DNA of 64,000 nt from contig NC_057925.1 of the NCBI RefSeq assembly GCF_018873765.1, forward strand, positions 62,985,970 through 63,049,969. The letters are read 5' to 3'. Origin of the DNA: Telopea speciosissima. Taxonomy: Eukaryota > Streptophyta > Magnoliopsida > Proteales > Proteaceae. The notes below the pieces were generated by a model. That model did no database searches and was not told the DNA's origin. It saw only the letters and a program-made list of their open reading frames with translations. The translations under genes were made by a program, and so were the position numbers. This document shows, piece after piece, positions 46,721 to 57,600 of the stretch; the stretch's first letter is position 1, and every line of letters starts with the position of its first letter.

Positions 46721-47432
46721 TAATCTTAGGAGCTAATTAGGGAGTCAATTATCCTAGTCATTGATATGAAAACTCATATGGTAAGAGATCCCAAACAATA
46801 TGTACCGAGGGGCCGGAGTGACTCACAAGGACTATGTTGTACTGCTTCACGTACCCTTTCAAGGATAGGAAGGACGTCGTTGCCATCGAGCCTCTGATCT
46901 CCATGGGCGTTGAAGAAGGCTTGTTCTCCAGTCTGAGGTCGATTACCATCGTTCAGTGGTTCACGTTCCTTGATCAGTTCCTAAAGATTTGTGCCACTGT
47001 GGTCCTCAGAACCAATTCTAAGAAGAATTAATTTTTCTTTCGAATTCAAAGTTTTAACCAGAGCTTTTGCAAGGAAACAACAAAGGGAAAACAGGAGGTG
47101 GGGCAGTGTGGCAAAGGATGGGGCACAGTTGTAGAAGATGGTTTTTGGGGGGCGGGGGGGAGAAGGGGGTGAGGTAATGGGGCCAGACGCGTACGCAAGT
47201 GCAAACCTGAAGCCCAACTCCCATTCATTATTTTTGAAGGAGGCTGTCAAGTTATTAGCATCTTCCTCCATATTATGTATATACATGTACCAATAGTTGG
47301 GACAGCGCCAGATGCAAGAAAAAAGAATGGAAAGAATGAATGAATTTATATTTTTTTGGGTAAAAAGAAAGAATGAATGAATGAATGAAATTGAAGGGAG
47401 ACAAAAATATGGACCTCACTCACTCCGAAGGG
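46721..47432. other. Rearranged LTR-like DNA and unassigned sequence
   Basis: GATATGAAAACTCATATGGTAAGAG at 46765-46789 is the inverse of the copia LTR end at 42921-42945. The plus frame 46834-47031 (MLYCFTYPFKDRKDVVAIEP) has no recognised family. A GAATGAAT-type short repeat lies near 47370. Confidence 0.4.
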
Positions 47433-47555
47433 GATGAAATTTTGCAACTACGAGGCTTGCATCCAAAGAAATGGGATATGAACCCAAAGGGAAAGAGAAT
47501 TATTCCATTTCCTTGGTACCAGCCTTGTAACAGCAAATTTTTATTTTTTTTTCCA
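47433..47555. mobile_element. Small MITE, second copy of the 42661 family
   Basis: Shares GAACCCAAAGGG, GAATTATTCCATTTCCTTGG and the end AGCAAATTTTT with 42661-42863 but is internally shorter (123 bp). Flanked by TCCGAAGGG and TCCGAAGAG (8 of 9), a Mutator-size TSD. Confidence 0.7.
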
Positions 47556-47676
47556 TCCGAAGAGACTCCGACCGCATGCTTCGATCGTACGTGGACATAT
47601 GGCCGAAATTCTTGGGGCAGTGAAAAACGTTCCACCTCTGAATGAATGAAAAGCTCACAACCAAGCAAAGGGCCGG

Positions 47677-47679
<3 letters not shown>

Positions 47680-47761
<82 letters not shown>
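47680..47761. repeat. Long (CT)n microsatellite
   Basis: About 40 uninterrupted CT units, 300 bp upstream of the universal stress protein start codon. Confidence 0.97.
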
Positions 47762-47763
<2 letters not shown>

Positions 47764-47940
47764 CTATCTCTCTTTATAGTACTCTCATCATCGACCAGAG
47801 TCGAGAGCGCAAGCCCAAGAGAGACTAAATAAATAAAACGGCAACCTCGTGCATGTGGCCTCCTTAAACAGAGCTGCACAACGTTAACGCAGGTTAGGAA
47901 GGTGAGTGAGTACGTACGTAGTGTTACCAAGAAGAGAAGT

Positions 47941-47973
<33 letters not shown>
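47941..47973. repeat. (AGC)11 microsatellite in a probable 5' leader
   Basis: Eleven AGC units, 90 bp before the start codon of the stress-protein gene. Confidence 0.95.
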
Positions 47974-47975
<2 letters not shown>

Positions 47976-48060
47976 GCTGAAGAGAAGAGTACGTAAAGAA
48001 GAGATTTTAATCAGATCAAAATTAATATAAAAAAAACAGAAAGAGATCGAGAGAGGGGAT

Positions 48061-48978
48061 ATGGCTGGAGAGTCGAGCGCGGGGGGAAGCAGTTGTTCAT
48101 CGGGGGAGCTGGCGGAGATGAATAATAAAAATAATAATAATAATGGGAAGAAAAAAGTGGTTGTGGTGGGAGTGGACGACAGCAAGGAAAGCTTTTACTC
48201 GCTGGAATGGACAGTGGAGAATCTGCCAATGTTGAGAAAGGATATCCAGGTTGATGATCATCAGTCGTCGTCGGCCGCCTTGTTCAAGCTGATCCTGGTA
48301 CACGTGAAGGTCCCAGCAGTCTCAATCCTCAGGTTTTCTGGGCCAGGATTTGGTGATGTCCTTCCTCGGATTGAAGCCGATCTCAAGAACACTGCTTCCA
48401 TTGTTACTGACAAGGTCAAGGACTTCTGCAACCAAAAATTGGTATAACACCACAGACAAACTGATGATCGATCACTAATAAATATATATATATATCTTAG
48501 AATTGATTGAATTGCATGCATTTTTAATTAATTGGTATATAGCTAGCTAGCTCATGATATAAATTCTGTCTCTTTCGACTTCCGAATATACGTAGATAAC
48601 GGATTATGAAGTGGAAGTATGGGAAGGAGATGCACGGAATGTGCTGTGTGAGGCCGTGGAGAAGCACCGTGCTGACATTCTTGTTGTGGGGAGCCATGGC
48701 TATGGTATCTTCAAAAGGTAATTAATTTTTACTTTTACTTCACTTAATAATAATAAGATGATGATGATGATGATCAGTTCATCAATTGCAAGTTATCTAT
48801 ATATATATATATATACTGCGCCCATGCATGTTTCTAATTGTTTCTATCTCCTTCTTCTTGTTGTTGTTGTTGTTGGCATGGTTGCAGAGCTATTCTTGGG
48901 AGTGTGAGCGACTACTGTGCGCATCATGCTCATTGCAGTGTGATGATCGTGAAGAAAACCAGCAATACTAATAATTAA
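48061..48978 (+). CDS. Universal stress protein A-like protein, three exons
   Basis: Exons 48061-48441, 48596-48717 and 48888-48978, with donors TTG|GTATAA and AAAAG|GTAATT and acceptors ACGTAG|ATAACG and TTGCAG|AGCTAT. The spliced product is 197 residues. A Ser/Asn-rich N-terminal tail (1-30) precedes the USP fold: VVVVGVDDSKES at 33-44 (first strand), ILVHVKVPAV at 78-87, and the nucleotide-binding signature Gly159-x2-Gly162-x9-Gly172-Ser173 within VGSHGYGIFKRAILGSVSDY, then CSVMIVKK. This keeps the ATP-binding pattern of the ATP-type USP subfamily. Plant USPs of this kind respond to stress and hormone cues; the exact role is unknown. It has intact signals and sits upstream of and convergent with the TRM-like gene. 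A (CT)n tract and (AGC)11 lie in the promoter/leader. Confidence 0.93.
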
Positions 48979-51085
48979 GCAGTGAAGTATATATATGATC
49001 CAGCGATCGATATCCATGCATGAATTAATGCATGCATCTCTCTTTCTCTCTCTCCTTCCAATCTTTACTTCCAAATTAAATAGTACCTATTTATGTATGT
49101 ATATGGATTATGTATTAATAATGATGCAAAGGGATCTCGATCATCTCCTTCTTTCTTTCTCTCTCTCTCTCTCTATCTCTGGTTGTATTCCCGTTTATTG
49201 TGAATTGTAGTGCTATTCAAAATTAAAAATATATTACTTAGCGGTGTGCATGCATGTGAAATGTGAGGGTCGTTGTCCGGCCCTATATATAAGCTGGTAT
49301 TTATCAATGATTGATCATTCCATCACCTTCCCAGGCCCCCTCCCTCCTCCGGATCCAACTCCTCTACTTTCGCTTGCCTGGTATTACTGTGCGCCCTCAC
49401 ACACAAGCACCGTAGAAAGTATCGCCTTACCCCCGCTCGGGCAAGGCACTTGGGTAGGGGTAAGGCAATACTTTCCGCCTTGCTTGTGCGTGAGGCGCAC
49501 ACAACAGTAGGGACAGGCGGAAGTAGAGGAGTCGAATTGCCCTCCCCTTCTCCCCCCAACCCCCCCCAAAAAAAAAAAAAATTTATCTTCTTGTGGTACA
49601 TCAAAATTCACAAACAGCTTCTTTATTTTTTCTAACAAAATAAATAGGAAAAAATATTCTTGCACCATGGGTGGGTGAAGGAAAACTACACCCATCTAGA
49701 GTTATAAACGCTCTATCTACATTAAATAGAGAATGGAACATCTGCACATACAGGTGAACATACATGCCAAAGTAACCACTTGTCCTTTTTGTTTTTCCAT
49801 TAATATACCTTTGATCCTTGTAAACGAAAAACATGGGACAAGGGGTTACCTATCCCACGTACATGCACCTGCAAAGCAAAATGCAATCAAACTCATACCA
49901 AATTTTATGAAGCCTTTCATAATTACCGCATAGCGGTTCAATTGGGGTTTAAATATTTATAGTCAAAATTTCAGACAAAATGACATCATCCCCATATGTC
50001 ATTATATAAATTTGAAAGAAGGGAAAAAAAAAAAAAAAAAGATATAAAAATGTTTAAGGAATAAGTTCAACAAGATTAATAAAAAAAAAATCAGGAAATG
50101 GAGTCCATACATGGTGGATAGATTATCAATTAGGTGTAGGCGCTTTCCAGAGGTGGAATCTTCTACTTCTTCCTATTTGACCCGAAATGTATCCATTGAT
50201 CTTTGACGAGTAATTTATCTTAAAATCAAATTAATTGTCAATCTATCAAATCATGGGTGTTGTACCTCGATTTAGAAAAATTGATTAATATGATATAGAA
50301 CTCCTAATCTTAACTTGTGACACTTTTTATCCCAAACAAACAAACAAGGAGAAAGAAGAGAAATCGTAGAATCCAGCAAATATATATAATTGCTGAGAGA
50401 GAGGCGATGAGGCTTTAGTTTTGCTTGGATAAAATGATTTTTCTTTCTAACTTCCAGAGGGACTCTTTTCTCTGCTTGATGGAAATACTCCCTTGGGAGT
50501 TGGAATTGGAACTCTTTGTTTTTTTATTGGGGGGGAGGGGAGTAAAATCATAACAACATTTGGCAAAAAAAGAATAGACTACAATCACGGTTAACAGATC
50601 CATCAGCCAAAGCGGAGACTGTCATCTCTGTTACGGCAAGAAAAATGATCAAGAATACAATACTTCCTCAGTCCCAGGAAACATTTCTGCTTTCTCTAAT
50701 TTCTTTTTGAAACTTTATATTGATAAAAACCATCGATTCCAGCCAGACAACCTAGCTAGTTTTGCAGAGAAAAATTACCCAGTATGTTATGTTACTCTCT
50801 AGGAAAGATAACAAGCAGCTACGACTCTAGGACACAGGACATCACCAAATTGATTCACACACTACTATATATTTGTATTATTTAATTATTTTTCATGAGA
50901 ATTGATACAAACTAATTTTTATCTAGACAGTAGGAAATTGAAAGATAAATTACCTATTACCCTTAGCTCGGTTAATTATATCCTTAATTTTTTTAATCAT
51001 CTACAGTTAAGACTGTAGGTAGGGAACTAAAAAAAATATTATTCTCAACCCGTTTTAGTAAGTAGAGTGGAGATCCTCAACTATA
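48979..51085. other. Intergenic DNA between convergent genes
   Basis: AT-rich and holds both 3' untranslated regions: the stress-protein end with CT-rich runs (49035-49180) and the TRM-like gene end. It contains the foldback element at 49354-49537. No credible frame. Confidence 0.6.
49354..49537. mobile_element. Foldback element, arms of about 80 bp
   Basis: Left arm 49354-49435 (CCAACTCCTCTACTTTCGCT, then ACTGTGCGCC, CACAAGCA, GAAAGTATCGCCTTACCCC) is repeated inverted at 49456-49537 with several mismatches. The loop is short. No clear TSD. Confidence 0.75.
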
Positions 51086-51994
51086 CTATACTAATACTCT
51101 ACTATTGTGAACATCTACAATAGATCCTTCCAACCCCGACCACCCCTTTCGTCTTGCGTGCTCCACTGCAATCGGCTTCATAACACCGTAACCACCAGTT
51201 GTATTTGAGCCCGACAATGCTATCCCTCTCCCAAACCTCCTGCAACCACTGTTGGTACCAATAACAAGCCGCCTCCTGTTCTCCAATTCTTGTCTTTCAG
51301 CTCTCCTAAGATTTTCCCTCCTCTTAATGGTGGAATTCAGAGTTAGTTTCTCTTTCCTGCATTTACCGCTACCAATTGTGACTGGCATGGCTTCCAGGCC
51401 CATCAGCTTGGCTACCACGCCTGGTTCGCACCAAAGCACGCTTTCTCCAGCTATTGTTTGGGGTAACCCGGGAGTTCTCTCCAAATCTATTAAATCAGCA
51501 AAGCCATCCTTCTCCCTGATCAGTCTAATACCATTGCTACTGCAAACCGAATTTCTCCCACCCCTAGCCAAGGGAGCCAAGTTGTTCTGGAATGAAGATC
51601 GATACATGGCATCCCTCCCATCCACAGAGAACCGAGGGTACTGATTCAACGCATTCCTTGCAGAACGTAGAATGTCAGAGTTGTTAACACATGACATTCT
51701 ACGTTGACACACATCAAAGTCATCAAGCTTTGCCTTCCTTGTAGCCTCCTCTTCTAACTCCAGCTGCAAGATCATCTCCTCCAGGGTTAGTGGCCTATCT
51801 TCCAAATTAATGCCCTCCCGGAAGGCAGAGCTAATAATGGATGGGGACACTATGCAGGAGGACGAAGAATCACATTCAACCTTGTTTTGGTTGAGTGTCG
51901 ATGCAGAACCAACCCCATTGCAGAAGCTTCTGAAGCCTTTTTTCATCTTGGCTCCCAGAGAGTTCTTGAGGAGAAAGAAAGATGGGTCTTTCAT
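51086..51994 (-). CDS. TRM-like protein with VARLMGL-type motif
   Basis: Single-exon gene, 302 residues, ATG at 51994. It carries LEEMILQLELEEE at residues 71-83, the signature of the plant DUF3741 family, and VVAKLMGLEAMP at 193-204, a version of the VARLMGL motif of TRM/LONGIFOLIA-type proteins, which bind or recruit TON1-like factors to cortical microtubules. The Lys-rich stretch IKRRENLRRAERQELENRRR follows, probably helical. Most TRMs are longer (600-1000 residues), so this is a short member resembling single-exon VARLMGL proteins of unknown role. The short N-terminus MKDPSFFLLKNSLGAKMKKG begins the frame; the start is the first ATG of the open frame. Convergent with the stress-protein gene. 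Confidence 0.85.
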   Translation of the reverse strand: MKDPSFFLLKNSLGAKMKKGFRSFCNGVGSASTLNQNKVECDSSSSCIVSPSIISSAFREGINLEDRPLTLEEMILQLELEEEATRKAKLDDFDVCQRRMSCVNNSDILRSARNALNQYPRFSVDGRDAMYRSSFQNNLAPLARGGRNSVCSSNGIRLIREKDGFADLIDLERTPGLPQTIAGESVLWCEPGVVAKLMGLEAMPVTIGSGKCRKEKLTLNSTIKRRENLRRAERQELENRRRLVIGTNSGCRRFGRGIALSGSNTTGGYGVMKPIAVEHARRKGWSGLEGSIVDVHNSRVLV

Positions 51995-52883
51995 GGGGTG
52001 GAGGACCGTCGTGTGTTGTTGTTACTTGTTACTGAATGAGAGAACAACAAGAGGAAATGGGCGTGAGCCGTGAGGAAGAGAAATGAGTGCAGAAGGGAAG
52101 TAAAGAAAAACAAAACAAAAAAGAAGCAAGGATGGATGGATGACAAAATGGAACGTGAATCGAGTGAATGGAGAGGCGAGAATTCAGTGCTACACCCTTA
52201 AAAGCATTCACGAGTTAACACTACCACCATCTGATCAGAGTCACACTCACACGCCGCTTAAACTCTACAATTATTTAGCCAACTAAAGTCTTTGCCACTT
52301 GTCTCCCATCACATCCATTCCAGGTGATGATCGTCACTTTTTAAGTTTAGGGGATCACAATCAATCAATCAATCCCTGAAAAAGAAGGAAAAAAAAAAAG
52401 AAGATTTGACCATCCATATTTCCTTAGGTAGATAGATAGATGGATCGATGCATATATGCATCACTGCAATTGAACGTTTATACGTGACACAGTAAGGATG
52501 GAACGCTCTTCTCACAATCCAAAACCTCAAAAAAAAAATTTTATTTAAGACTCAAGAAACCATATTCTGGACAACCGGCAAAAAGTATATTTCGAGTTAT
52601 TTCATTCAAACAAAACCTTCAGCTTAAGCACAAAAATGGTGCCGAGTCTGACACCAAAGATTAAATCTCATCTAGCCAGCCAACGTATCAACGGAGGTCA
52701 TAAAAACAGCCAACAATTCATCAATCCTAAAGCAGAGATTTAGTCCCACAAGCACGTTATATCACTAAAAGCTTAAGCACAGAAATGGTAAAATATTCTT
52801 CTACCAAAAAAAAATGGTAAAATATTCTACTAGTACCAGTTCACGGTGTTTTACACAAAACGGGAGATGTGAAAAATGATCCA
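51995..52883. other. Upstream region of the TRM-like gene
   Basis: Contains GATGGATGGATGAC-type and GATAGATAGATGG short repeats. CAAAGATTAAATCTC and AAAGCTTAAGCAC-like words suggest old repeats near 52610-52800. No coding frame recognised. Confidence 0.4.
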
Positions 52884-52892
52884 AAATTAATA

Positions 52893-54382
52893 GGGAAATT
52901 TACGTCAATCATCCCTGGGTTTCAAACAATTACTTCTACCAGTCCTAGAATTTCATCTATTTCATAAACTTTCCCTGTATTTTGAAAGATTTTTACAAAT
53001 GTAACTCTATCGTTAAATGAGTACAGTTAAGTGATGATGTCATCGTCCAAATATTAACTAAATGTTCATAATACCCTTAATGAAGGTATTTTTATATTTT
53101 TACCCCTAGCCCTAACCCATTAATTTCTCTCCCCTCTCTCACTCCTTCCTCTCGCTGCCAGAGTCCCCTGCTATTGCCGGAGTAACTAGACAACGATGAA
53201 GTGTAAAACCTCTTCCATTATTTTCTTTGGATCGAAAAGCTTAGTTGGTGGGTTGAAATTTCTCCTTTTTTTCTCAGGTTGAACTAGGGTTTCAATAGAG
53301 ATAACTAGGGTTTCAACAGGAGCTCAAATGAGTTACAAATCAAGGTTGATATGAGTATTGAACTGATCCTTAACTTGGCTGAAGAATAATTGCAATATTT
53401 CCTTTGTTTGTGCTGATCAATACCTGTAACTTCTTCAGATCTGATTCTACGTTTTCGTCCCCCCCCCCCTCTCTTCCCCCCAAGTTTCTTCACTTTTCGA
53501 TTAGCTTAAAGTCTTGTGGGTTGATCAGTACTTAGACCAACAACCATGTCTCGAAGGATAGGAAATCTTGCCAGACGCATTGCAGACAGTGGTAGTATTC
53601 CATTTGTGAACTCATTGAATCAGAAATCACGCTCTTCACCTTTGCTGTCAATTGGGCTCGTCCTTGTGGTATTCTTATTTATGCTTTCTGTTCTCTGTAA
53701 TTCTACTTTAATTTTCTTGCAATATTTCTCTGTAGATAATTATCTTCATGGACTTACAATTGTGAGAAAGTCATTACATATCAAGGTTTATCTTTCTAAA
53801 TATCCAGTGCCAACAAGAATTCACTTGGGATAATAACGATTTCTTCAATTACTCCAGATCTAATATCTAGTTTTTGCTGATTGTTTGGGACTTTTATAAA
53901 GCTGGTTGAATTTGATTTTGGCCTGGTCTAAACCCTTGAGTTGCTGAAATTTGAGATCTCCAGCGAATCCCCTGCTATTACCGGAAAAATAGATGGTTGC
54001 AGTAGTGCAAGCTAGACAACGGTTGGGTTGGGTGATTTCATCAAAGGGTTGGGGCTGGGATTATGTGAACAAGGTCTAGGGGTGATGCAAGGTATGGCTT
54101 GGTGTTCAAAGGCTAGGGCTCGGGCGTTGCAAAGTTAATTGTGGTGTGCCTTGCAGACGGGCCGCAAGAGATCTGCAAACAGGGTGGCAGGGCTGATGTG
54201 CTGATGGAGCCAATGGGGCTGTTGTCCAAAGGTGAGGGCAGAGTTGGAGCAGGGAGCAAAATTATAATTTCCTTCTAAAACTAACAGAATTAGTACTCAA
54301 TGGTACAAAAATAATTTTTGAATTTCCAAGGATGGTAGACATAATTGTTTGAAACCCTAGGGGTGCTAGATGTAAATTTTCC
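52893..54382. mobile_element. Pack-MULE-like element 4 (CGR2/3-like piece)
   Basis: 1,490 bp with a perfect 9-bp TSD AAATTAATA (52884-52892 and 54383-54391). The ends GGGAAATTTACGTCAATCAT and, inverted, GGAAAATTTACATCTAGCAC belong to the same style as elements 1 and 3; the shared inner stretch GGGTTTCAAACAATTA gives a terminal repeat of about 70 bp. No transposase. A captured gene start lies at 53546. Confidence 0.9.
53546..53668 (+). pseudogene. Captured CGR2/3-like N-terminus
   Basis: Reads MSRRIGNLARRIADSGSIPF then VNSLNQKSRSSPLLSIGLVL, the cytosolic tail and start of the membrane anchor of plant CGR2/CGR3-type Golgi proteins (pectin methylation) as I remember them. Homology ends at LVLV, where CTTGTG|GTATTC offers a donor, and the frame runs on as apparent intron to 53833. 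The catalytic domain is absent. Probably exon 1 captured at the DNA level. Confidence 0.55.
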
Positions 54383-54678
54383 AAATTAATATAAAACCAA
54401 ATCCAATTTTTTTTGGAATTGGGAGCTTTTATATATATTTTTCTTAAAGGGGGGGAGGGCTGGGGAAGGGGAATGAGCATGACCATGAAGCGCACCACAG
54501 TCCACAGCTATTATTGATTTAAACAGATGAATGTACACAGGGTGTTACCTCTTTGTGGCTCCAAGGACGGAGGAATGACCAATGCGTGGGGGCACAAAGG
54601 TGATAAGGCAAAAACCAGTACGCATATTGTTGTACAGAAAATTAATTCTACCAACGGACTCCCAATTCCTAATAGCAA

Positions 54679-57600
54679 CTACTTTCTCAAGGATCGAAAG
54701 GATCTGAAGCGTCCCCCAGAAACCTGATTTGAAGATGATGAACCGGTTTTATGGAACCCCTTCATACCAAAGAAATCTTTCCCTGTACTCCCTTTAAACA
54801 TAAAGTGTTTCTTCAGTTGGTTCTTAATCAATGAACCACTTCGACGCGATACCGATTGAGTCTGGTTTCTCCTAAAACCACCCTCAAAATGGTCCAAGGA
54901 TTGGGTGCCATTTTTATCTCCTGGTGCATCAGAAATTACAACCCCTTGGTTTCTCCAAACTGACCTTAAAGCCATTTGCATTGGCTCCGAAACTGATGGA
55001 GACTCTTCCACTGCATCAATAGTCTTCAGGCACACAGGACAAGGAGGATCGTGAATCTGGCTCTTTGGTGTTGTCTGCTCTAGGCATTCCGCATGGAAGA
55101 TATGAGCGCAATGCAGTACACCAGCAATTGGCATGTCACAACCTCTGACAATTCGGTAGGAACTCCACGGGGATTTCTGCCACAGAAGTCTTCCACACAA
55201 CTCACAATTATGATTGCCTGCAGAGTGTTGACGCAATCTTTCATTCTCCAAATTTACATGCTCTGATACATCAAAGCCATCTTCATCGAAGCTCATGTCA
55301 AAACTGCTCGCATTACTGAACCTGAAACCTTCTCTCCTGGAATTCGTGCTGGGTTCTGGTGAAGCGTCCATCTTCTGGAGTTCAGTGATGTTCTTGTGGA
55401 ACTTAAGACTTGGACTGTTATCAGGCCAGTGAGATGGTGAGACCCTACTTTCACCAGGTGCCAACTTACTAATGCTGCTTGTATCGGCAGAACAAAAGCC
55501 CTCACTACCTGACACTGGATTGTGAAATACTAATGGGTAAACAGGTTTTGATATAAAAGGACGCCGACTTGAGAAATGGCGGTAGGGTAAGGACATAGGT
55601 TGTTTGTTAGTAGATTCCAATTGGCTGGACTCAGAAAGTGAGGATGGGGACCCCAAACTGTGGGATGCTGCCGATGCTTCAGCACCAAATCGCCTCTGCA
55701 ATTAAAGTAGGGAACAGTGAAATTGCTCAGTAACACCACTCAAGGTAAGACAAAAGCACATGTGTAGTTGAAACAGGAACTTACCTCAGCAGAGTGAGGA
55801 AACAGAGGAAGTTCAGTCCTTGACCCTGATCATAATAAAAGAACTCTTAAAATCAATACTGTGATGAAAGAAATAACAATGAAATTGCTGAATTTGACCC
55901 TAAAAATCATATGATGACAATTTGATGCATCAAAATGAGCCTCAAAGAAAATTTTCCACACGACTCCAAAAGGATGCAAAAGAATAAGAACTAGCAACAA
56001 AACAAAAGCAGAAACAACTTGAAAGAGAAGGAATACAAATTAAGATCAGCCCATATTAAACTAAAAGCCTCTTATTAGTTGGAGCAAACTTTCCAACACT
56101 AAGTCTGCAACAAAGTAAACATATTTGTTTCAATACAAGCTACATATACCTTGTCCAATTGCATAATTTCCAGGCAAATTACAAAGTCGGAAAAAACTGA
56201 CTGAAAGTAAGAAGAATGAAGAAATGAGTGATGAGAAGTGAGAAATGAGAAATGAGAAATGACAATAAGAGGAAAGAGGCACAGCTTAGGAAGTCAGGAA
56301 AATCTCAGCTAAATGGGGTCGGCAACATGGATCATTGCCCTCCAATAGGCTCTATCCAAGGTCATATTTGGTACAAGACCTAGACTATGCATGTCATTCC
56401 TTACAACCTCTCCTATGGTCATTTTAGGCTTGCCCCTAACTCTTTTAGTTCCTTCAATCTGGATCAGATCATTCCTCTTACTGGAGCGTCCCCAGGCCAC
56501 CATTGAACATGGCCATACCACCTCAACGACATTCTCGAAGCATGTCATTAATTGGGGCAATTCCCAAATCAGCTCTAATATGTTCATTCCTTACTTTATC
56601 CTTTCTAGTTTTGCCGCACAGCCATCTTAACCATAGTACGAGAACTCGCGAGATCTCACCGAGTTTCTCGGTTTTTGGAAAAGCTGAGACGAGACTGCCT
56701 GCTAGTCTCAAAAGTGCAATATCTCGGCAAGATCTCGGATCTCGGTTTGGATCTCGGTTTCGACCCATTTTTTTAACCCACCTACCACTTAAATACCTTA
56801 TCTAACTCGACATATCTCGGTGAGATCTCAGGTCTCGGGTCCAAATCTCGGGTTGACCCAAAGTTGAGGCTTTAAGTTGGAAAAAAAAAATGCACCAACT
56901 CGGCAAGATCTCGGCGAGATCTCGACCCATCTCGGTTTTTCCAAGAGCCGAGTTGGTACCGAGACCCGAGTTTTAGAACCTTGATATTAACATCCTCATC
57001 TCTGCTTTTCCAAAACTTCAATCAATATCTATAAAACCGACTAAACAGCAAATCAGAAAATAATTTATACAAAGATCATTTCCCGAAGGAAAAAGCAGCA
57101 ACAGTTCCCAACCACATGGGGGGAGAGAGAGCACCATGGAAATAAGTAACAAACTGATGGTGTTCTTTTGATTTATTATAGCTAAGAAACCATAAGCCAA
57201 CAACAAAGGTGCTATATACCTTATTTTTCCATTTCTCTTCACCCTGTCTTTTGTAATTATTAAGATGCAGCAACAACAACAACAACAACAAACTCAGCCT
57301 TATCCCAACTTAATGGGGTCGGCTACTTGGATCCAATCAAACAAAGTAGGTAAAAACTGAGAAGTGAAAGAGAAGAATGGGAAATGACATGAGAAGTGAA
57401 AAATGAAAAATGACAAATGAACAAAGGAAAATAAAAGAAAAGTGAAAGAGGAAAGAGGCACAGCCCAGCAACTCAGGAGAATCTCAGCTAAATAGGGTCT
57501 ACTATATGGACCCTTGCACTCCAATGTACCACTCTATCATACATGTCACGAGACAGAGACTATGCATGTTCTTTCTCACAACTTCTCCTATGGTCATTTT

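Noticed and set aside
46834-47031. 65-codon frame MLYCFTYPFKDRKD...
   Set aside because: No family recognised and it sits in rearranged LTR-like DNA; kept only as unassigned sequence.
47655-48185. Minus-strand 176-codon frame
   Set aside because: Produced by the CT tract (Arg-Glu repeats) and the reverse of the stress-protein exon 1.
48842-48971. Plus-strand frame overlapping exon 3 of the stress protein
   Set aside because: Reads through the intron in another frame; the spliced model keeps the USP signature.
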